Made by a program: the position numbers and the translations under genes
Part shown: one piece after another, positions 1-8,250 of the stretch
Layout: each line of letters begins with the position of its first letter
Numbering within the stretch: the stretch's first letter is position 1
Assembly: GCA_026395455.1 (NCBI GenBank)
Contig: JAPLYR010000080.1
Location: forward strand, 1 to 11,035
Length of the DNA stretch: 11,035 nucleotides
DNA from: Candidatus Roizmanbacteria bacterium
GTDB taxonomy: Bacteria > Patescibacteriota > Microgenomatia > UBA1406 > GWC2-37-13
Direction: 5' to 3'
Notes under the pieces: model-generated
What the model saw: only the letters and a program-made list of their open reading frames with translations
Database searches by the model: none
What the model was told of the DNA's origin: nothing

Positions 1-3000
1 GCTAATGGTACTGGTGCTGCCGGTGGTGGTGGAGCATATTCATTCTCTGTTCTTCCCGTTATGCCAGGAGAAACTATTACTGTAAGTGTTGGTGGAGGTG
101 GATCAACAGGTGCCTGTGGAGCTGGTACCGCAGGTGGAGTTGGAGGTAGTGGAGGGTATGGAACTGGAGGAAGAGGTGGTGCAGCGGGCTCAACTGGATC
201 CTCATGTAGTGGCGGTGGAGGTGGAGCTGGAAGTTTTGTATTAAGAGGTTCAACTGTTCTTCTTGCTGCTGCTGGTGGTGGAGGTGGAGCTGGAGCTGAA
301 GGCGGTTCAGCAGGACCTGGTGGTGGAGGCGGCGTAAATGGTGGAGCTGGAGCATATGGAGCAGGAGGAACAACAAATGCAAATCAAAGTGTTAATGGTG
401 CAGTGGGAGGAAGTGTCGGAGGTGGAGATGCGAGTGGTGGAGGTGGGGCGGGAGGTGGATATAATGGAGGAACAGGTGGTGCAGCGCCAAGCGGTGACAG
501 TTTAGGAGGTGGAGGTGGTGCTGGAGGAGCAAGTCTTGGTGTCGCAGTTTTAAATGGCTCCGGAACTACGCCAGGTAATTCTTCTGATGCGGATAGAGGC
601 ACAGCTGGGAATGGTGGAGCAATTTATGCAGCTGGAACTGCAGGAAAAGTAGTTATTAGTGCAGTTTCTCTCAAACCAAAACAGGGAAAAATGGGAAAAG
701 CCGGAACTTTTAATGGAACAAGTGATTATATTTCTGTTCCAGACAATTCCTCATTTGATTTGGGAACTGGAGATTTTAATATTTCGTTTTGGGCAAATCA
801 TAATTCTCTATCTACATATAATACTTATTTTGAAATGGGTCTATATACGGCTGGCATACTCATGAGACAAGATACTCCAACAACATTAAATATATATTTA
901 CAATATTTAACGTCAGCCGATGTTTATTCTTACTCTTTAGCTCCCCAATTAAATCAGTGGTATCACTTCTCTCTTAATCGCCAAGGCGGATATCTTAAGT
1001 TATATGTTAATGGTCAACAAATAGGAACGACTACAGCTTCAAGTCAAAATATACAAGTTTCCGGACCACTATACATTGGGCATTCTGCACATGCTGCAGC
1101 TACTCAGTATTTAAATGGTTCACTCGATGAATTTGTTATTAGTAATACTTACAGATCAGCAGATGATATTCGTCAGGCGTATGAAATTGGAACACGCACT
1201 CACAAAGTTACCATTGATTTTGGAGCCAAATTGGATGGTGGAAATCTTATCGCGAATAGCTCTGATAAATTGTTTACGGTTGATGCGACATATTACGGAT
1301 TAAATAGTAAAGGAAGTAATATCTATCTTGGAGATAAAATTATCGTTCGTGAAAGTTATGGTGGTGTTGAGTATATAGCGCAAGGGACTGTCAATTCAGT
1401 AGTCGAAAGCACTGGGGTTGTTACTGTTGCTGCATGGGATGGTGGGAGCACCTTCCCTATTGGAGGATTTACTGCTGATGCTTCTGTTTTTAAATGGCAA
1501 AAAGAATACTTTGATATTACCGGTTCACTTGGAACACAGAGAAGTGCTATAAGTCGCCTCTCATTGAGACCAACAAATGGAAACGAAGGACGAACAATTT
1601 GGCTTGACGATATTCGTTCATCAGGAAACTACCTCACAAGTCCAACTGGTAGTACTATTACTTCCAGTATTGGCAACCGTTATTTCCAATATAGGACTAT
1701 TTTATCTTCATTTGATTCAGCTGTTTCTGCAACTCTTTCGGCAGTAACAATTGATTATTCCTCAAATAATGCCCCCAACACACCTTCTCTTGACTTACCT
1801 GTTGATGCCTCCATTAATCAAAGTGTCACGCCCGTTTTTAAAACAACTACGACCGATTTTGAAACGAATTATATTCGCTATAAAATTTTGTTATGTACCA
1901 ATCTTGCCATGACCACTGATTGTCAAACGTTTGATCAAACATCCACTCAAACAGGTTGGACCGGACAAGATACACAAATGGGAACTGCATATGTAAGTGG
2001 AACACAGGCGACTTATACTATTGCTACGGAATTAAATCCGAGCACAACTTATTATTGGCGAAGTTATGCAATTGATCCTGCAGGAAGTGGAAATTGGAGT
2101 ACAACTCAAGCTGTCCCAAAATCTTTTACTACTACTTCTGCTCCTTCATCCCCTACTTCGCTTCAGGCTCAAGGTCTCACAAACCCTACAGTATCAACGC
2201 TTACTCCGTACTTCTCTGCACTTCATAATGATCCAGTTGGGAATGCTGCAAATAAATATCAAGTCCAAGTAAATACAAACAACACATTCACTGGAACGAC
2301 AATGTGGGACTCCGGTCAAGTAAGTATGGCAACTACTGCTAGTGGTGCGCGTATTCCTAATGTAACCTATGCAGGAACTTCTCTTGTGTTTAATGGAACC
2401 ACATATTATTGGCGAATTCGTCTTACCAACATTCTCAATGCTACAGGTACTTGGTCATCACCAGCATCTTTCAAGTTAAGTACTCCACCCAACACTCCTG
2501 TTCTTGATTTGCCAAGTAATACAGCTATAGACGTTACCGTTCAACCAATGTTGAGAATTACAGCAACTGATGTTGATTCCGATTATTTACAGTATAAAAT
2601 TCAAATTTGTACCAATCTAGCTATGACTTCAAATTGTCTTGTGTTTGATCAAACCTCATCTCAAACGGGTTGGTCCGGACAAGATGCACAAACAGGGACT
2701 GCATATGTAAGTGGAACACAGGCAAGCTTCACACCTTCCTCTCCACTCTCTATTGTTACCGCTTACTATTGGCGAAGTTATGCAATTGATCCGGGCGGAA
2801 GTAATGTGTGGAGTGGGACACAATCCAACATTTATTCGTTCACTACCACGAATGCTCCTCTGTACGGGACTGGTTGTGTTGTGAGAGAATCGAATAATGA
2901 TTCCTCCCTTCTTGTTCGTTGGAGTGATAATGCATTTGATGAAAATGGATATGAAGTCAGAAGAAGTGTTGATGGAGGAGCTTATGTAGAACTCGCAACA

Positions 3001-3177
3001 AACATTCCTCCCAATTCTACTTCTTATCAAGATATATCTATCACCACAGGACACACGTACTCATATCAAATTGCCCCCTATTTTACTGCAGGACCCACGT
3101 ATGGTACATGGTGCACCACAGTCCCATTATCCATTCAACGTGGCACCTTCACTATAAAGGGTGTTAAATTGAACTGA
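1..3177 (+). CDS. Giant glycine-rich / LamG-like / FN3-like surface protein (5' partial)
   Basis: The frame is open from base 1, so the true start lies upstream; the ATG at 61 is internal because Gly/Ala-rich coding sequence continues before it. Order of regions: a glycine-rich segment (about bases 1-640) with long runs of GG, GGG and GGA; a LamG/concanavalin-like beta-sandwich (about 700-1200) recognisable from FNGTSDYISV, WYHFSLNR, LYVNGQQIG and LDEFVIS; an unassigned beta-rich segment (about 1200-1760); two related Ig/FN3-like modules (1771-2146 and 2485-2860) with another module between them; and a C-terminal FN3-like domain (about 2870-3120). Such domains usually bind glycans or proteins outside the cell. 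A secreted or cell-surface adhesin role is inferred. No membrane anchor or sorting motif is visible at the C-terminus, which ends in a short beta-like tail. The pilin-like gene follows 73 bases later on the same strand. The exact ligand cannot be told. Confidence 0.85.
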   Translation, partial: ANGTGAAGGGGAYSFSVLPVMPGETITVSVGGGGSTGACGAGTAGGVGGSGGYGTGGRGGAAGSTGSSCSGGGGGAGSFVLRGSTVLLAAAGGGGGAGAEGGSAGPGGGGGVNGGAGAYGAGGTTNANQSVNGAVGGSVGGGDASGGGGAGGGYNGGTGGAAPSGDSLGGGGGAGGASLGVAVLNGSGTTPGNSSDADRGTAGNGGAIYAAGTAGKVVISAVSLKPKQGKMGKAGTFNGTSDYISVPDNSSFDLGTGDFNISFWANHNSLSTYNTYFEMGLYTAGILMRQDTPTTLNIYLQYLTSADVYSYSLAPQLNQWYHFSLNRQGGYLKLYVNGQQIGTTTASSQNIQVSGPLYIGHSAHAAATQYLNGSLDEFVISNTYRSADDIRQAYEIGTRTHKVTIDFGAKLDGGNLIANSSDKLFTVDATYYGLNSKGSNIYLGDKIIVRESYGGVEYIAQGTVNSVVESTGVVTVAAWDGGSTFPIGGFTADASVFKWQKEYFDITGSLGTQRSAISRLSLRPTNGNEGRTIWLDDIRSSGNYLTSPTGSTITSSIGNRYFQYRTILSSFDSAVSATLSAVTIDYSSNNAPNTPSLDLPVDASINQSVTPVFKTTTTDFETNYIRYKILLCTNLAMTTDCQTFDQTSTQTGWTGQDTQMGTAYVSGTQATYTIATELNPSTTYYWRSYAIDPAGSGNWSTTQAVPKSFTTTSAPSSPTSLQAQGLTNPTVSTLTPYFSALHNDPVGNAANKYQVQVNTNNTFTGTTMWDSGQVSMATTASGARIPNVTYAGTSLVFNGTTYYWRIRLTNILNATGTWSSPASFKLSTPPNTPVLDLPSNTAIDVTVQPMLRITATDVDSDYLQYKIQICTNLAMTSNCLVFDQTSSQTGWSGQDAQTGTAYVSGTQASFTPSSPLSIVTAYYWRSYAIDPGGSNVWSGTQSNIYSFTTTNAPLYGTGCVVRESNNDSSLLVRWSDNAFDENGYEVRRSVDGGAYVELATNIPPNSTSYQDISITTGHTYSYQIAPYFTAGPTYGTWCTTVPLSIQRGTFTIKGVKLN
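1771..2860 (+). repeat. Intragenic 714-bp-offset duplication of FN3-like modules
   Basis: Two modules of the surface protein, 1771-2146 and 2485-2860, align at a constant offset of 714 bases (238 codons). Both contain NTP-LDLP near the start, then CTNLAMT, a Q-T-GW-GQD stretch, GTAYVSGTQA and YYWRSYAIDP. Two 26-base blocks are identical: 1984-2009 with 2698-2723, and 2053-2078 with 2767-2792. The material between the modules (2147-2484) is a different FN3-like domain. The repeat unit is therefore a two-domain pair whose second half has diverged or was replaced. Confidence 0.85.
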
Positions 3178-3250
3178 ACAAAAAATTATGAAAACATATA
3201 CAATAGATATTGTGAAGTGTGGTTTTTGTATTTAATTACTTTGCACATAT

Positions 3251-3835
3251 ATGAATCATTCTGTCCATAAGGGTGTTACTCTCGCAGAAATCCTCCTCGT
3301 AGTTACCCTATTAATTACTCTCATGTCAGTTACTTTGATTTCTGTTACTGCACAAATTGGACGAGCGCAAGACGCACAAGCTAAAGCGGCATTAGCACAA
3401 CTCAAACGAGTGTTTGAAGAGTATTATAGCGATCATAATTGTTATCCACCTATTGAATGGTTTGATGGTCATGAAGATTGTAAAGGAAATATGATGAAGC
3501 CATATTTGGAGTCAATCCCTTGTGATAACCATACAAAAAGACCATATCAATTGCAAACAGATAGAACAGGATGTAAGTGGTATGGACTCTATACTAAACT
3601 TGTCAATCCAACAGGCAATTCATATTGTGTAGATACAATCCCTTTTAATTATTTTATTGGCTCAAATAATGCAGTCCCACAAGTTACTTGTCCACTCAAT
3701 TACTATTGTCAAAGTGTAGGCAACTGTCTGAAATTTGATTCAGTATCATGGGACTGTGTTCCTGCATATCCTGATAATAAATGTACTGGATCTAATGGAT
3801 GTGTTATTACTGGCTCTTGTTCACTTCGACAGTAA
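3251..3835 (+). CDS. Type IV pilin-like / pseudopilin protein, cysteine-rich
   Basis: This 194-residue protein has a class III (prepilin) signal. A short leader ends in KG (residues 7-8), then VTLAE with Glu at mature position +5, followed by a hydrophobic helix (about residues 9-34). Prepilin peptidase would cut after Gly8, and the helix would anchor and assemble the subunit. The rest is a small globular domain that starts with an amphipathic helix (about 35-60). It has 12 cysteines (64, 77, 91, 108, 126, 147, 153, 159, 169, 178, 184, 190), enough for six disulfides in an exported domain. The start is the ATG at 3251; no good Shine-Dalgarno is seen. The gene follows the large surface protein on the same strand, so co-expression is possible. 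It could be a minor pilin, a T2SS-type pseudopilin or a competence pilin; the sequence does not decide between these. Confidence 0.8.
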   Translation: MNHSVHKGVTLAEILLVVTLLITLMSVTLISVTAQIGRAQDAQAKAALAQLKRVFEEYYSDHNCYPPIEWFDGHEDCKGNMMKPYLESIPCDNHTKRPYQLQTDRTGCKWYGLYTKLVNPTGNSYCVDTIPFNYFIGSNNAVPQVTCPLNYYCQSVGNCLKFDSVSWDCVPAYPDNKCTGSNGCVITGSCSLRQ

Positions 3836-3844
3836 TTCGTTCCT

Positions 3845-4915
3845 TTATCTCAAATACTCCTGAGGATTTTGTAGTACTCCATTTAAGCGAATTTCAAAAT
3901 GGAGATGAGGCCCAGTAGATCGACCTGTTGATCCCATATTTCCAAGTTGTTGACCCTGATTTACAGCCTGTCCTGCATTAACAGAAATAACTGACATATG
4001 TCCATAGAGTGTCTGATATCCATTTCCATGATCAACCACTACATGACATCCATATCCCCAATTTATACACCCTGCATAGGTAACAGTTCCTGTATCTGCC
4101 GCAATAATGGCTGGTCCACCGTTACTAGCAATATCAAATGCTTGGTGGTACCACGTTGGATACTGTGTGATAATACCAGTTGTTGGCCAAATAAAGGTGG
4201 TTGATCCACGAACTCCAGCGATTGCATTTGCATACTGTGGTGCTTGTGCAAAGTACTTAGGTTGTTCTGGCTCAATAACGCCATCAGGGACAAAAAGAGT
4301 CTGTCCAGCACGAAGCGCAAAGGTATCAATATCTGCAAAATCATTAAAGATAAAATTTACAATGTTCTGAGCAGTTGTTTTATATTTCTTTGCAATTGAA
4401 TATACCGTTTCTCCTGATACAACAGTATGCACTACGCCTGTGACAGGTGGTATCTTCAACGTTTGTTCTGGTTTTATAGTGTCACTTTTTAAGTCGTTAG
4501 CCCATTTGATAGTGTCAACTGAAACACCAAACTTTTTACCGATTGAGGCGAGTGTGTCACCCGATTTCACCACATAGTTCTCTACTTTATCACGTGGTTT
4601 TGAAGATATAACTGTTGAAAGCGCTGTTTCATATGGATTGTAGCTCACGACACTCGATTGATTTTGTTGATTGATAGGCTGAGTGAAAAGTGGAGTAAAT
4701 GGATTATTTTCTGCAATAATGGGACCTGCAACAATAGCAATAGCAACAAGAATTATAAGTGAGCTATTTAAGAAAGATGAAGAGTACTTCCCTCGTTTTG
4801 CAATTAAAAAAGACACGATAATATCTTTTACAGCTTCAAACTGCTGGCTCAAAAGAAGAGTCTTCTGCACAACGTACTGCTTGATGAACGACAAGAATAA
4901 CGATACATCTGTCAT
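3845..4915 (-). CDS. Membrane-anchored LysM / M23-family peptidoglycan endopeptidase
   Basis: This 356-residue protein has a cytoplasmic N-terminal part (1-49), one membrane segment (about 50-68), a linker, and two LysM domains (about 113-156, starting YVVKSGDTLASI, and about 163-210, starting HTVVSGETVYSI). A C-terminal M23 metallopeptidase domain follows (about 250-350). The zinc site is intact: HxxxD at His257/Asp261, His306 in YGHMS, and HLH at 337-339. M23 enzymes of this kind cut peptide bonds in the peptidoglycan stem or cross-bridge, and LysM binds glycan strands. The likely role is cell-wall remodelling at the outer face of the membrane. The start is the ATG at 4915, directly after AGGAGG; that spacing is too short for a normal ribosome binding site. 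The gene converges on the pilin gene with a 9-base gap and lies 26 bases downstream of the broken ligase/TPR gene. Confidence 0.9.
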   Translation of the reverse strand: MTDVSLFLSFIKQYVVQKTLLLSQQFEAVKDIIVSFLIAKRGKYSSSFLNSSLIILVAIAIVAGPIIAENNPFTPLFTQPINQQNQSSVVSYNPYETALSTVISSKPRDKVENYVVKSGDTLASIGKKFGVSVDTIKWANDLKSDTIKPEQTLKIPPVTGVVHTVVSGETVYSIAKKYKTTAQNIVNFIFNDFADIDTFALRAGQTLFVPDGVIEPEQPKYFAQAPQYANAIAGVRGSTTFIWPTTGIITQYPTWYHQAFDIASNGGPAIIAADTGTVTYAGCINWGYGCHVVVDHGNGYQTLYGHMSVISVNAGQAVNQGQQLGNMGSTGRSTGPHLHFEIRLNGVLQNPQEYLR

Positions 4916-4921
4916 CCTCCT

Positions 4922-4927
4922 ATTATA
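4922..4927 (-). promoter_or_regulatory. -10 element of the M23 peptidase gene, probably leaderless
   Basis: The minus strand reads TATAAT, a perfect consensus -10. Six bases (AGGAGG) then separate it from the ATG at 4915. Transcription normally starts about 6-8 bases after the -10, so the message would begin at or next to the start codon. The AGGAGG may be promoter sequence rather than a ribosome binding site. No good -35 is found 16-18 bases upstream. Confidence 0.5.
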
Positions 4928-4941
4928 CTAAAGTTGCACCA

Positions 4942-6150
4942 TTATTTCGCCTCTGGGCTTGCAGTTGGGGGAAGGTTTATCTTTGGTTCAATTTGAGGTA
5001 CTCCTGTTGGTGACAAAGATAATGATTCCTTTTTCTGCGTTGCTTCAGTATTGTTTGTTTGTGTCGTTTGTGATTCTGTTGGGATCTTTTTCTTAAATTC
5101 TTCTAGATCTGCTACTGCCTTTTTATAATCAGCTGCATCTTTTGAAGGATTAAGAAGTGAAACGCACGCTTGCATGGCTGTTGCTGCTTTTGTATAGTCA
5201 CCCTTTTGATATTCTGCCCATGCATAGTTATATTCTGCATTTGGCCAATCTGGTTTCAGTGCAACTGCTTGTTCGAACAATCGTGATGCGTCATCGTACT
5301 GTTTATATCCATACAACACCCCTCCAAGACCTAAACGATAGGAAGGATTTTGTGGATCAAGAACAATTGCTCGTTGATATGCAGAAACTGTCCATGTGTC
5401 TGCTCCTTGGACAACTCCTGCAATACTTCTGTACACTGTTGCTAATAATTCCCAATTGGTTGCTTTATTTGGATTGAGTGATACAACGGCTTTTGCTTCA
5501 TCAATTGCGGCTTGTATAGCTTGACTTACTGTTTGTCTATCTGTCTCAGAAAGCTGTGGCTGCCCTTGTTCATTTTTTGTTGTTCGACCTGCTATTGTGT
5601 TTGCAATAAGTAAGTGTACTTGTGCAAAGTTTGTTCTCATTCGTTCGTTATATGGATTGTAAGAAACAGCAGTTCTCATTGTTTCGTACACACTCTTTAA
5701 GTTGTTGTTGGTTAATGACTTTTGGAACATGTATTCAGACATGTATAGTTTTCCCAGCATAAAACATCCACCACCAATGCCGACTAATCCCACCAGAATA
5801 ATAAGTGCATAGGCAGGAATAATTTCTCCAAAATCGATAGAGACTTCCTTATTTCTGTGGTGAGATTGTTCCATACCAATCCACACAAAGAGAAGAAAGA
5901 AGAGAAGGAATGAAGGTGGAGTCAATAAAAACGCTCCAACAAAATAAATAGAAACCAACTTTGCCATAACTGATCCTTCTGCTGAAAATGCTTTTTTGAC
6001 CAGTAATGAAAGAATGAGAAAGAGACTCCCAATTCCAAGCAATCCCATCTCAGTCATTATATGAAATGTCGCTGTTCGAGAGAGTGAAAATGTTGGAATC
6101 TGCCATAAAGGTGAATTGTTATAACTGAGGTCCTTCATTTTTACAAACAC
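4942..6150 (-). CDS. C-terminal part of O-antigen ligase-like protein with TPR domain (broken gene)
   Basis: The reading frame is open back to base 6192; the GTG at 6150 is only the first usable start codon. Codons upstream of it encode LTAFFGVGIDNFQS, which together with the following FVKMKDLSYNNSPLW resembles the conserved core of the O-antigen ligase/Wzy_C family, normally in the middle of the protein. Next come about three or four membrane segments, then a soluble TPR region with repeats recognisable from YQRAIVLDPQNPSYRLGLG and ASRLFEQAVALKPDWPNAEYNYA. The tail is low-complexity and Pro/Thr/Gln-rich. Family members ligate or polymerise glycans on lipid carriers at the outer membrane face. 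The N-terminal helices are encoded by the adjacent upstream frame (6856-6164). Without them this piece is unlikely to be a working ligase, though the TPR part could still fold. Confidence 0.8.
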   Translation of the reverse strand: MFVKMKDLSYNNSPLWQIPTFSLSRTATFHIMTEMGLLGIGSLFLILSLLVKKAFSAEGSVMAKLVSIYFVGAFLLTPPSFLLFFLLFVWIGMEQSHHRNKEVSIDFGEIIPAYALIILVGLVGIGGGCFMLGKLYMSEYMFQKSLTNNNLKSVYETMRTAVSYNPYNERMRTNFAQVHLLIANTIAGRTTKNEQGQPQLSETDRQTVSQAIQAAIDEAKAVVSLNPNKATNWELLATVYRSIAGVVQGADTWTVSAYQRAIVLDPQNPSYRLGLGGVLYGYKQYDDASRLFEQAVALKPDWPNAEYNYAWAEYQKGDYTKAATAMQACVSLLNPSKDAADYKKAVADLEEFKKKIPTESQTTQTNNTEATQKKESLSLSPTGVPQIEPKINLPPTASPEAK

Positions 6151-6163
6151 TGACTGAAAGTTA

Positions 6164-6856
6164 TCAATTCCTACTCCAAAAAATGCAGTAAGCTAATATT
6201 GAATTATTCTTTACGAGCGTAAATAATAAAACAATTGCAGTTAGTGTGGTCACCACGAATCCGACAAATGAAGCAATATTTTTTTCTGTATCATCATCCT
6301 TTTTTAATAAGTGACTAAGCGATATAACTGAGACTAAACCAAGGAAAATAAGAGCATCAATTAATGTTCCTGCGAGCGTTATGTTTTGAAACTTCTGCAA
6401 AGCACTTGGAAGCAGAGCTGTAAGAAATGGCACTGTCTCTACAAGGACAGTAATACTGAAAAGTACTGAGAAGGCTGCTAGAACAGTCCCTCCATGAGGA
6501 AGTTTTTTGTGTGATCGAGAGATATAGTAATAGATAATGAAAAGAAATACGAACATCAACAATCCAAACTGTGGATTAATGAGCGCCTGCACTTTGTTTG
6601 TAGAACCAAATAGCACTGAAAGAACTCCTGCAACAATAAATAGTGTAAATGGTGTGTCAAACTCTCTTTTTTTCCATGTTGCTTTTTTTGAAAGTAAAAA
6701 ATCACCCAACGAAGTAAGGAGAAGTAAAAGTGCAAAAAATCCAACTAAATACCATTTTGATGTGGTAAAAAAATCCTGTTGAAAAGGAAGAAAGAAAACC
6801 ACAACCAACAATGCAAATACAGAAAGAGCATAAGATCGGATGGTATTAAGAGACAT
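6164..6856 (-). CDS. N-terminal membrane part of O-antigen ligase-like protein (broken gene)
   Basis: This 230-residue frame is nearly all membrane helices: about seven hydrophobic segments near residues 8-25, 33-53, 68-84, 93-112, 124-150, 160-183 and 192-216. It begins MSLNTIRSY and has the charged, short loops expected of the N-terminal half of O-antigen ligase/TPR membrane proteins. After KNNSILA the frame runs into a few unrelated residues and stops at TGA (6166-6164). The family core continues in another frame of the same strand from 6192. The start is the ATG at 6856, with a TATATT -10-like hexamer just upstream. The glutamate dehydrogenase gene ends 82 bases upstream. Alone the fragment is probably non-functional. 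Confidence 0.75.
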   Translation of the reverse strand: MSLNTIRSYALSVFALLVVVFFLPFQQDFFTTSKWYLVGFFALLLLLTSLGDFLLSKKATWKKREFDTPFTLFIVAGVLSVLFGSTNKVQALINPQFGLLMFVFLFIIYYYISRSHKKLPHGGTVLAAFSVLFSITVLVETVPFLTALLPSALQKFQNITLAGTLIDALIFLGLVSVISLSHLLKKDDDTEKNIASFVGFVVTTLTAIVLLFTLVKNNSILAYCIFWSRN

Positions 6857-6863
6857 AGAATGT

Positions 6864-6869
6864 AATATA
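6864..6869 (-). promoter_or_regulatory. -10-like element of the ligase N-terminal gene, possibly leaderless
   Basis: The minus strand reads TATATT, then 7 bases, then the ATG at 6856. This is the same close spacing as upstream of the M23 and sugar transferase genes. The -35 region is weak. Confidence 0.35.
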
Positions 6870-6904
6870 CAAATTCTTAACTGCTTACAAATTACAGTCT
6901 ACAG

Positions 6905-6929
6905 AAAAATAAAAAAAATGACAAGGTCA
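6905..6929 (-). terminator. Weak intrinsic terminator after glutamate dehydrogenase
   Basis: Starting 9 bases after the TAA of glutamate dehydrogenase, the minus strand has TGAC-CTT-GTCA, a 4-bp stem with a 3-base loop, followed at once by eight T, an A and five more T. The U-tract is strong but the stem is short, so termination may be partial. It would end the repressor-trxB-gdh transcript before the membrane gene. Confidence 0.4.
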
Positions 6930-6938
6930 ATATATATA

Positions 6939-8213
6939 TTATTTTGCTTTTCGAATGATTCTGCGAATTGCGGTTTCAAAGGCGGCTTGTTTAAGACTTG
7001 ATTTCTCTTTTGTATACGTCTGCCAAATTTCCTCAAAGGCATCGCTCATCATTCCAAAAAGCTTCTTATTTACTTTTTCTTCACTCCATACTTGTCCTTT
7101 CATATTCTGAAACCATTCAAGATATGACACTGCTACACCTCCACTATTGGCAAGTACATCTGGAACGATGAGCACTCCTTTTTTTGTTAAATAGTCATAC
7201 GCTTCTTCGCTAACAGGTCCATTTGCCATTTCGATAATTATTCTTGCCTGGATTTTGTGCATGTTTTCTTTATTAATCACATTTTCCAAAGCTGCAGGAA
7301 CAAGAATGTCCACTGGAAGTTCAAGAAGTTCTCCATTAGTTATCTTTTTCCCTTGTTGTATGTCACAAACCCCGCCGACGCAATAACAACCGGCAACTTC
7401 ACCTTTTTCTTTTTTACAGTTCATTATTTTTTCAATATCTAAGCTTTTTTCTCCAGTCACTCCTCCCTTTGAATCAGAAACTGCCACAATTTTCATTCCT
7501 CTATCTGATGCAATTTTTGCAAAATAATATCCCACATTTCCAAATCCCTGTACTGCCACCTTCATTTCAGATTTTTCTTTCTTTAATTTGCTCAAAAGAG
7601 CTTCAGTTATTGCGACTCCTCCACGACCAGTTGCCTCTGTTCTCCCAAGCGTCCCTCCAAACTTAACTGGTTTCCCAGTAAAGGTTGCTTTTAGCTTTTC
7701 TAGGTCAGCTTTTTTTAACTGTTTCTTGTTTATTTTGATCAGCTCATCCAACATCCACTTCATGATCTGTCCATTGGTATTCACATCAGGTGCGGGAACG
7801 TCTTTTGTAGGTCCAATGATGGATGCAATTGCACGAACGTATTCTTTTGAAATTCTCTCTAGCTCCCCCTCAGACATTTCTTTTGGATTAAATATAATTC
7901 CACCCTTTCCTCCCCCATATGGCAAGCCAGCGACAGCACATTTAATAGACATGAGTGTGGCAAGTGCTTGTACTTCATCTCGAGATACATTTGGATGAAA
8001 ACGAATTCCCCCTTTATAGGGACCTAAGTTGTCATTATGTTGAATGCGAAATGCAGTAAATAATTTATTTTTTCCATTATCCATCTTTACCTGTAGCGTG
8101 AATTCATGAATTCCATCTGGCTGTACTAAACGATCAATAACGTCTTGCGCCAATCCCATTGCTTTTCCTGTTTTGATAATAGTATTTTGAGCTGTCTTTA
8201 ACATGTCATTCAT
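6939..8213 (-). CDS. gdhA: Glutamate dehydrogenase (Glu/Leu/Phe/Val dehydrogenase family)
   Basis: This 424-residue enzyme interconverts glutamate with 2-oxoglutarate and ammonia using NAD(P)(H). Substrate-site lysines lie in PYKGGIRFHP (Lys67), SIKCA (Lys91) and the family signature LPYGGGKGGI (Lys103); the catalytic Asp is in PAPDVNT (Asp143). The Rossmann domain has VQGFGNVG (221-228). NSGGVAVSYLEW (about 356-367) matches the C-terminal substrate region. Length is normal for the hexameric bacterial/archaeal type. The ATG at 8213 is chosen because upstream codons do not resemble the family and would overlap trxB; a second ATG at 8204 is also possible. An odd cysteine cluster (266, 276, 278, 283) sits in the nucleotide domain. 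The gene lies 37 bases after trxB and probably shares its transcript. Cofactor choice between NAD and NADP is not settled. Confidence 0.95.
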   Translation of the reverse strand: MNDMLKTAQNTIIKTGKAMGLAQDVIDRLVQPDGIHEFTLQVKMDNGKNKLFTAFRIQHNDNLGPYKGGIRFHPNVSRDEVQALATLMSIKCAVAGLPYGGGKGGIIFNPKEMSEGELERISKEYVRAIASIIGPTKDVPAPDVNTNGQIMKWMLDELIKINKKQLKKADLEKLKATFTGKPVKFGGTLGRTEATGRGGVAITEALLSKLKKEKSEMKVAVQGFGNVGYYFAKIASDRGMKIVAVSDSKGGVTGEKSLDIEKIMNCKKEKGEVAGCYCVGGVCDIQQGKKITNGELLELPVDILVPAALENVINKENMHKIQARIIIEMANGPVSEEAYDYLTKKGVLIVPDVLANSGGVAVSYLEWFQNMKGQVWSEEKVNKKLFGMMSDAFEEIWQTYTKEKSSLKQAAFETAIRRIIRKAK

Positions 8214-8250
8214 AGAAAATAGTGAAAAAATAATAAATCTTATTAGTATA

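Larger units (their letters stand above)
4942..6856 (-). pseudogene. O-antigen ligase/TPR gene interrupted by frameshift or internal deletion
   Basis: The two pieces read as one protein if the frame is changed near base 6193: KNNSIL in the first frame, LTAFFGVGIDNF in the second, with an in-frame TAG at 6195-6193 just before the second. A single extra base or two missing bases would explain the change. Related proteins usually have more sequence between the last N-terminal helix and the GVG-DNF core, so a deletion of some tens of residues that also shifted the frame is an alternative. A sequencing or assembly error cannot be excluded. Confidence 0.7.

Noticed and set aside
77..602. Two minus-strand open frames opposite the glycine-rich region
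   Set aside because: They are the complement of GGN glycine codons and give His/Leu-rich or Pro/Ala-rich low-complexity products; the plus strand clearly codes.
61..640. Tandem DNA repeat or CRISPR-like array in the glycine-rich segment
   Set aside because: The recurring GGTGGAGGTGG patches come from glycine codons and lack fixed period and spacers.
2656..3054. 132-codon minus-strand open frame
   Set aside because: It lies opposite well-conserved FN3-like coding sequence and shows no domain or start signal of its own.
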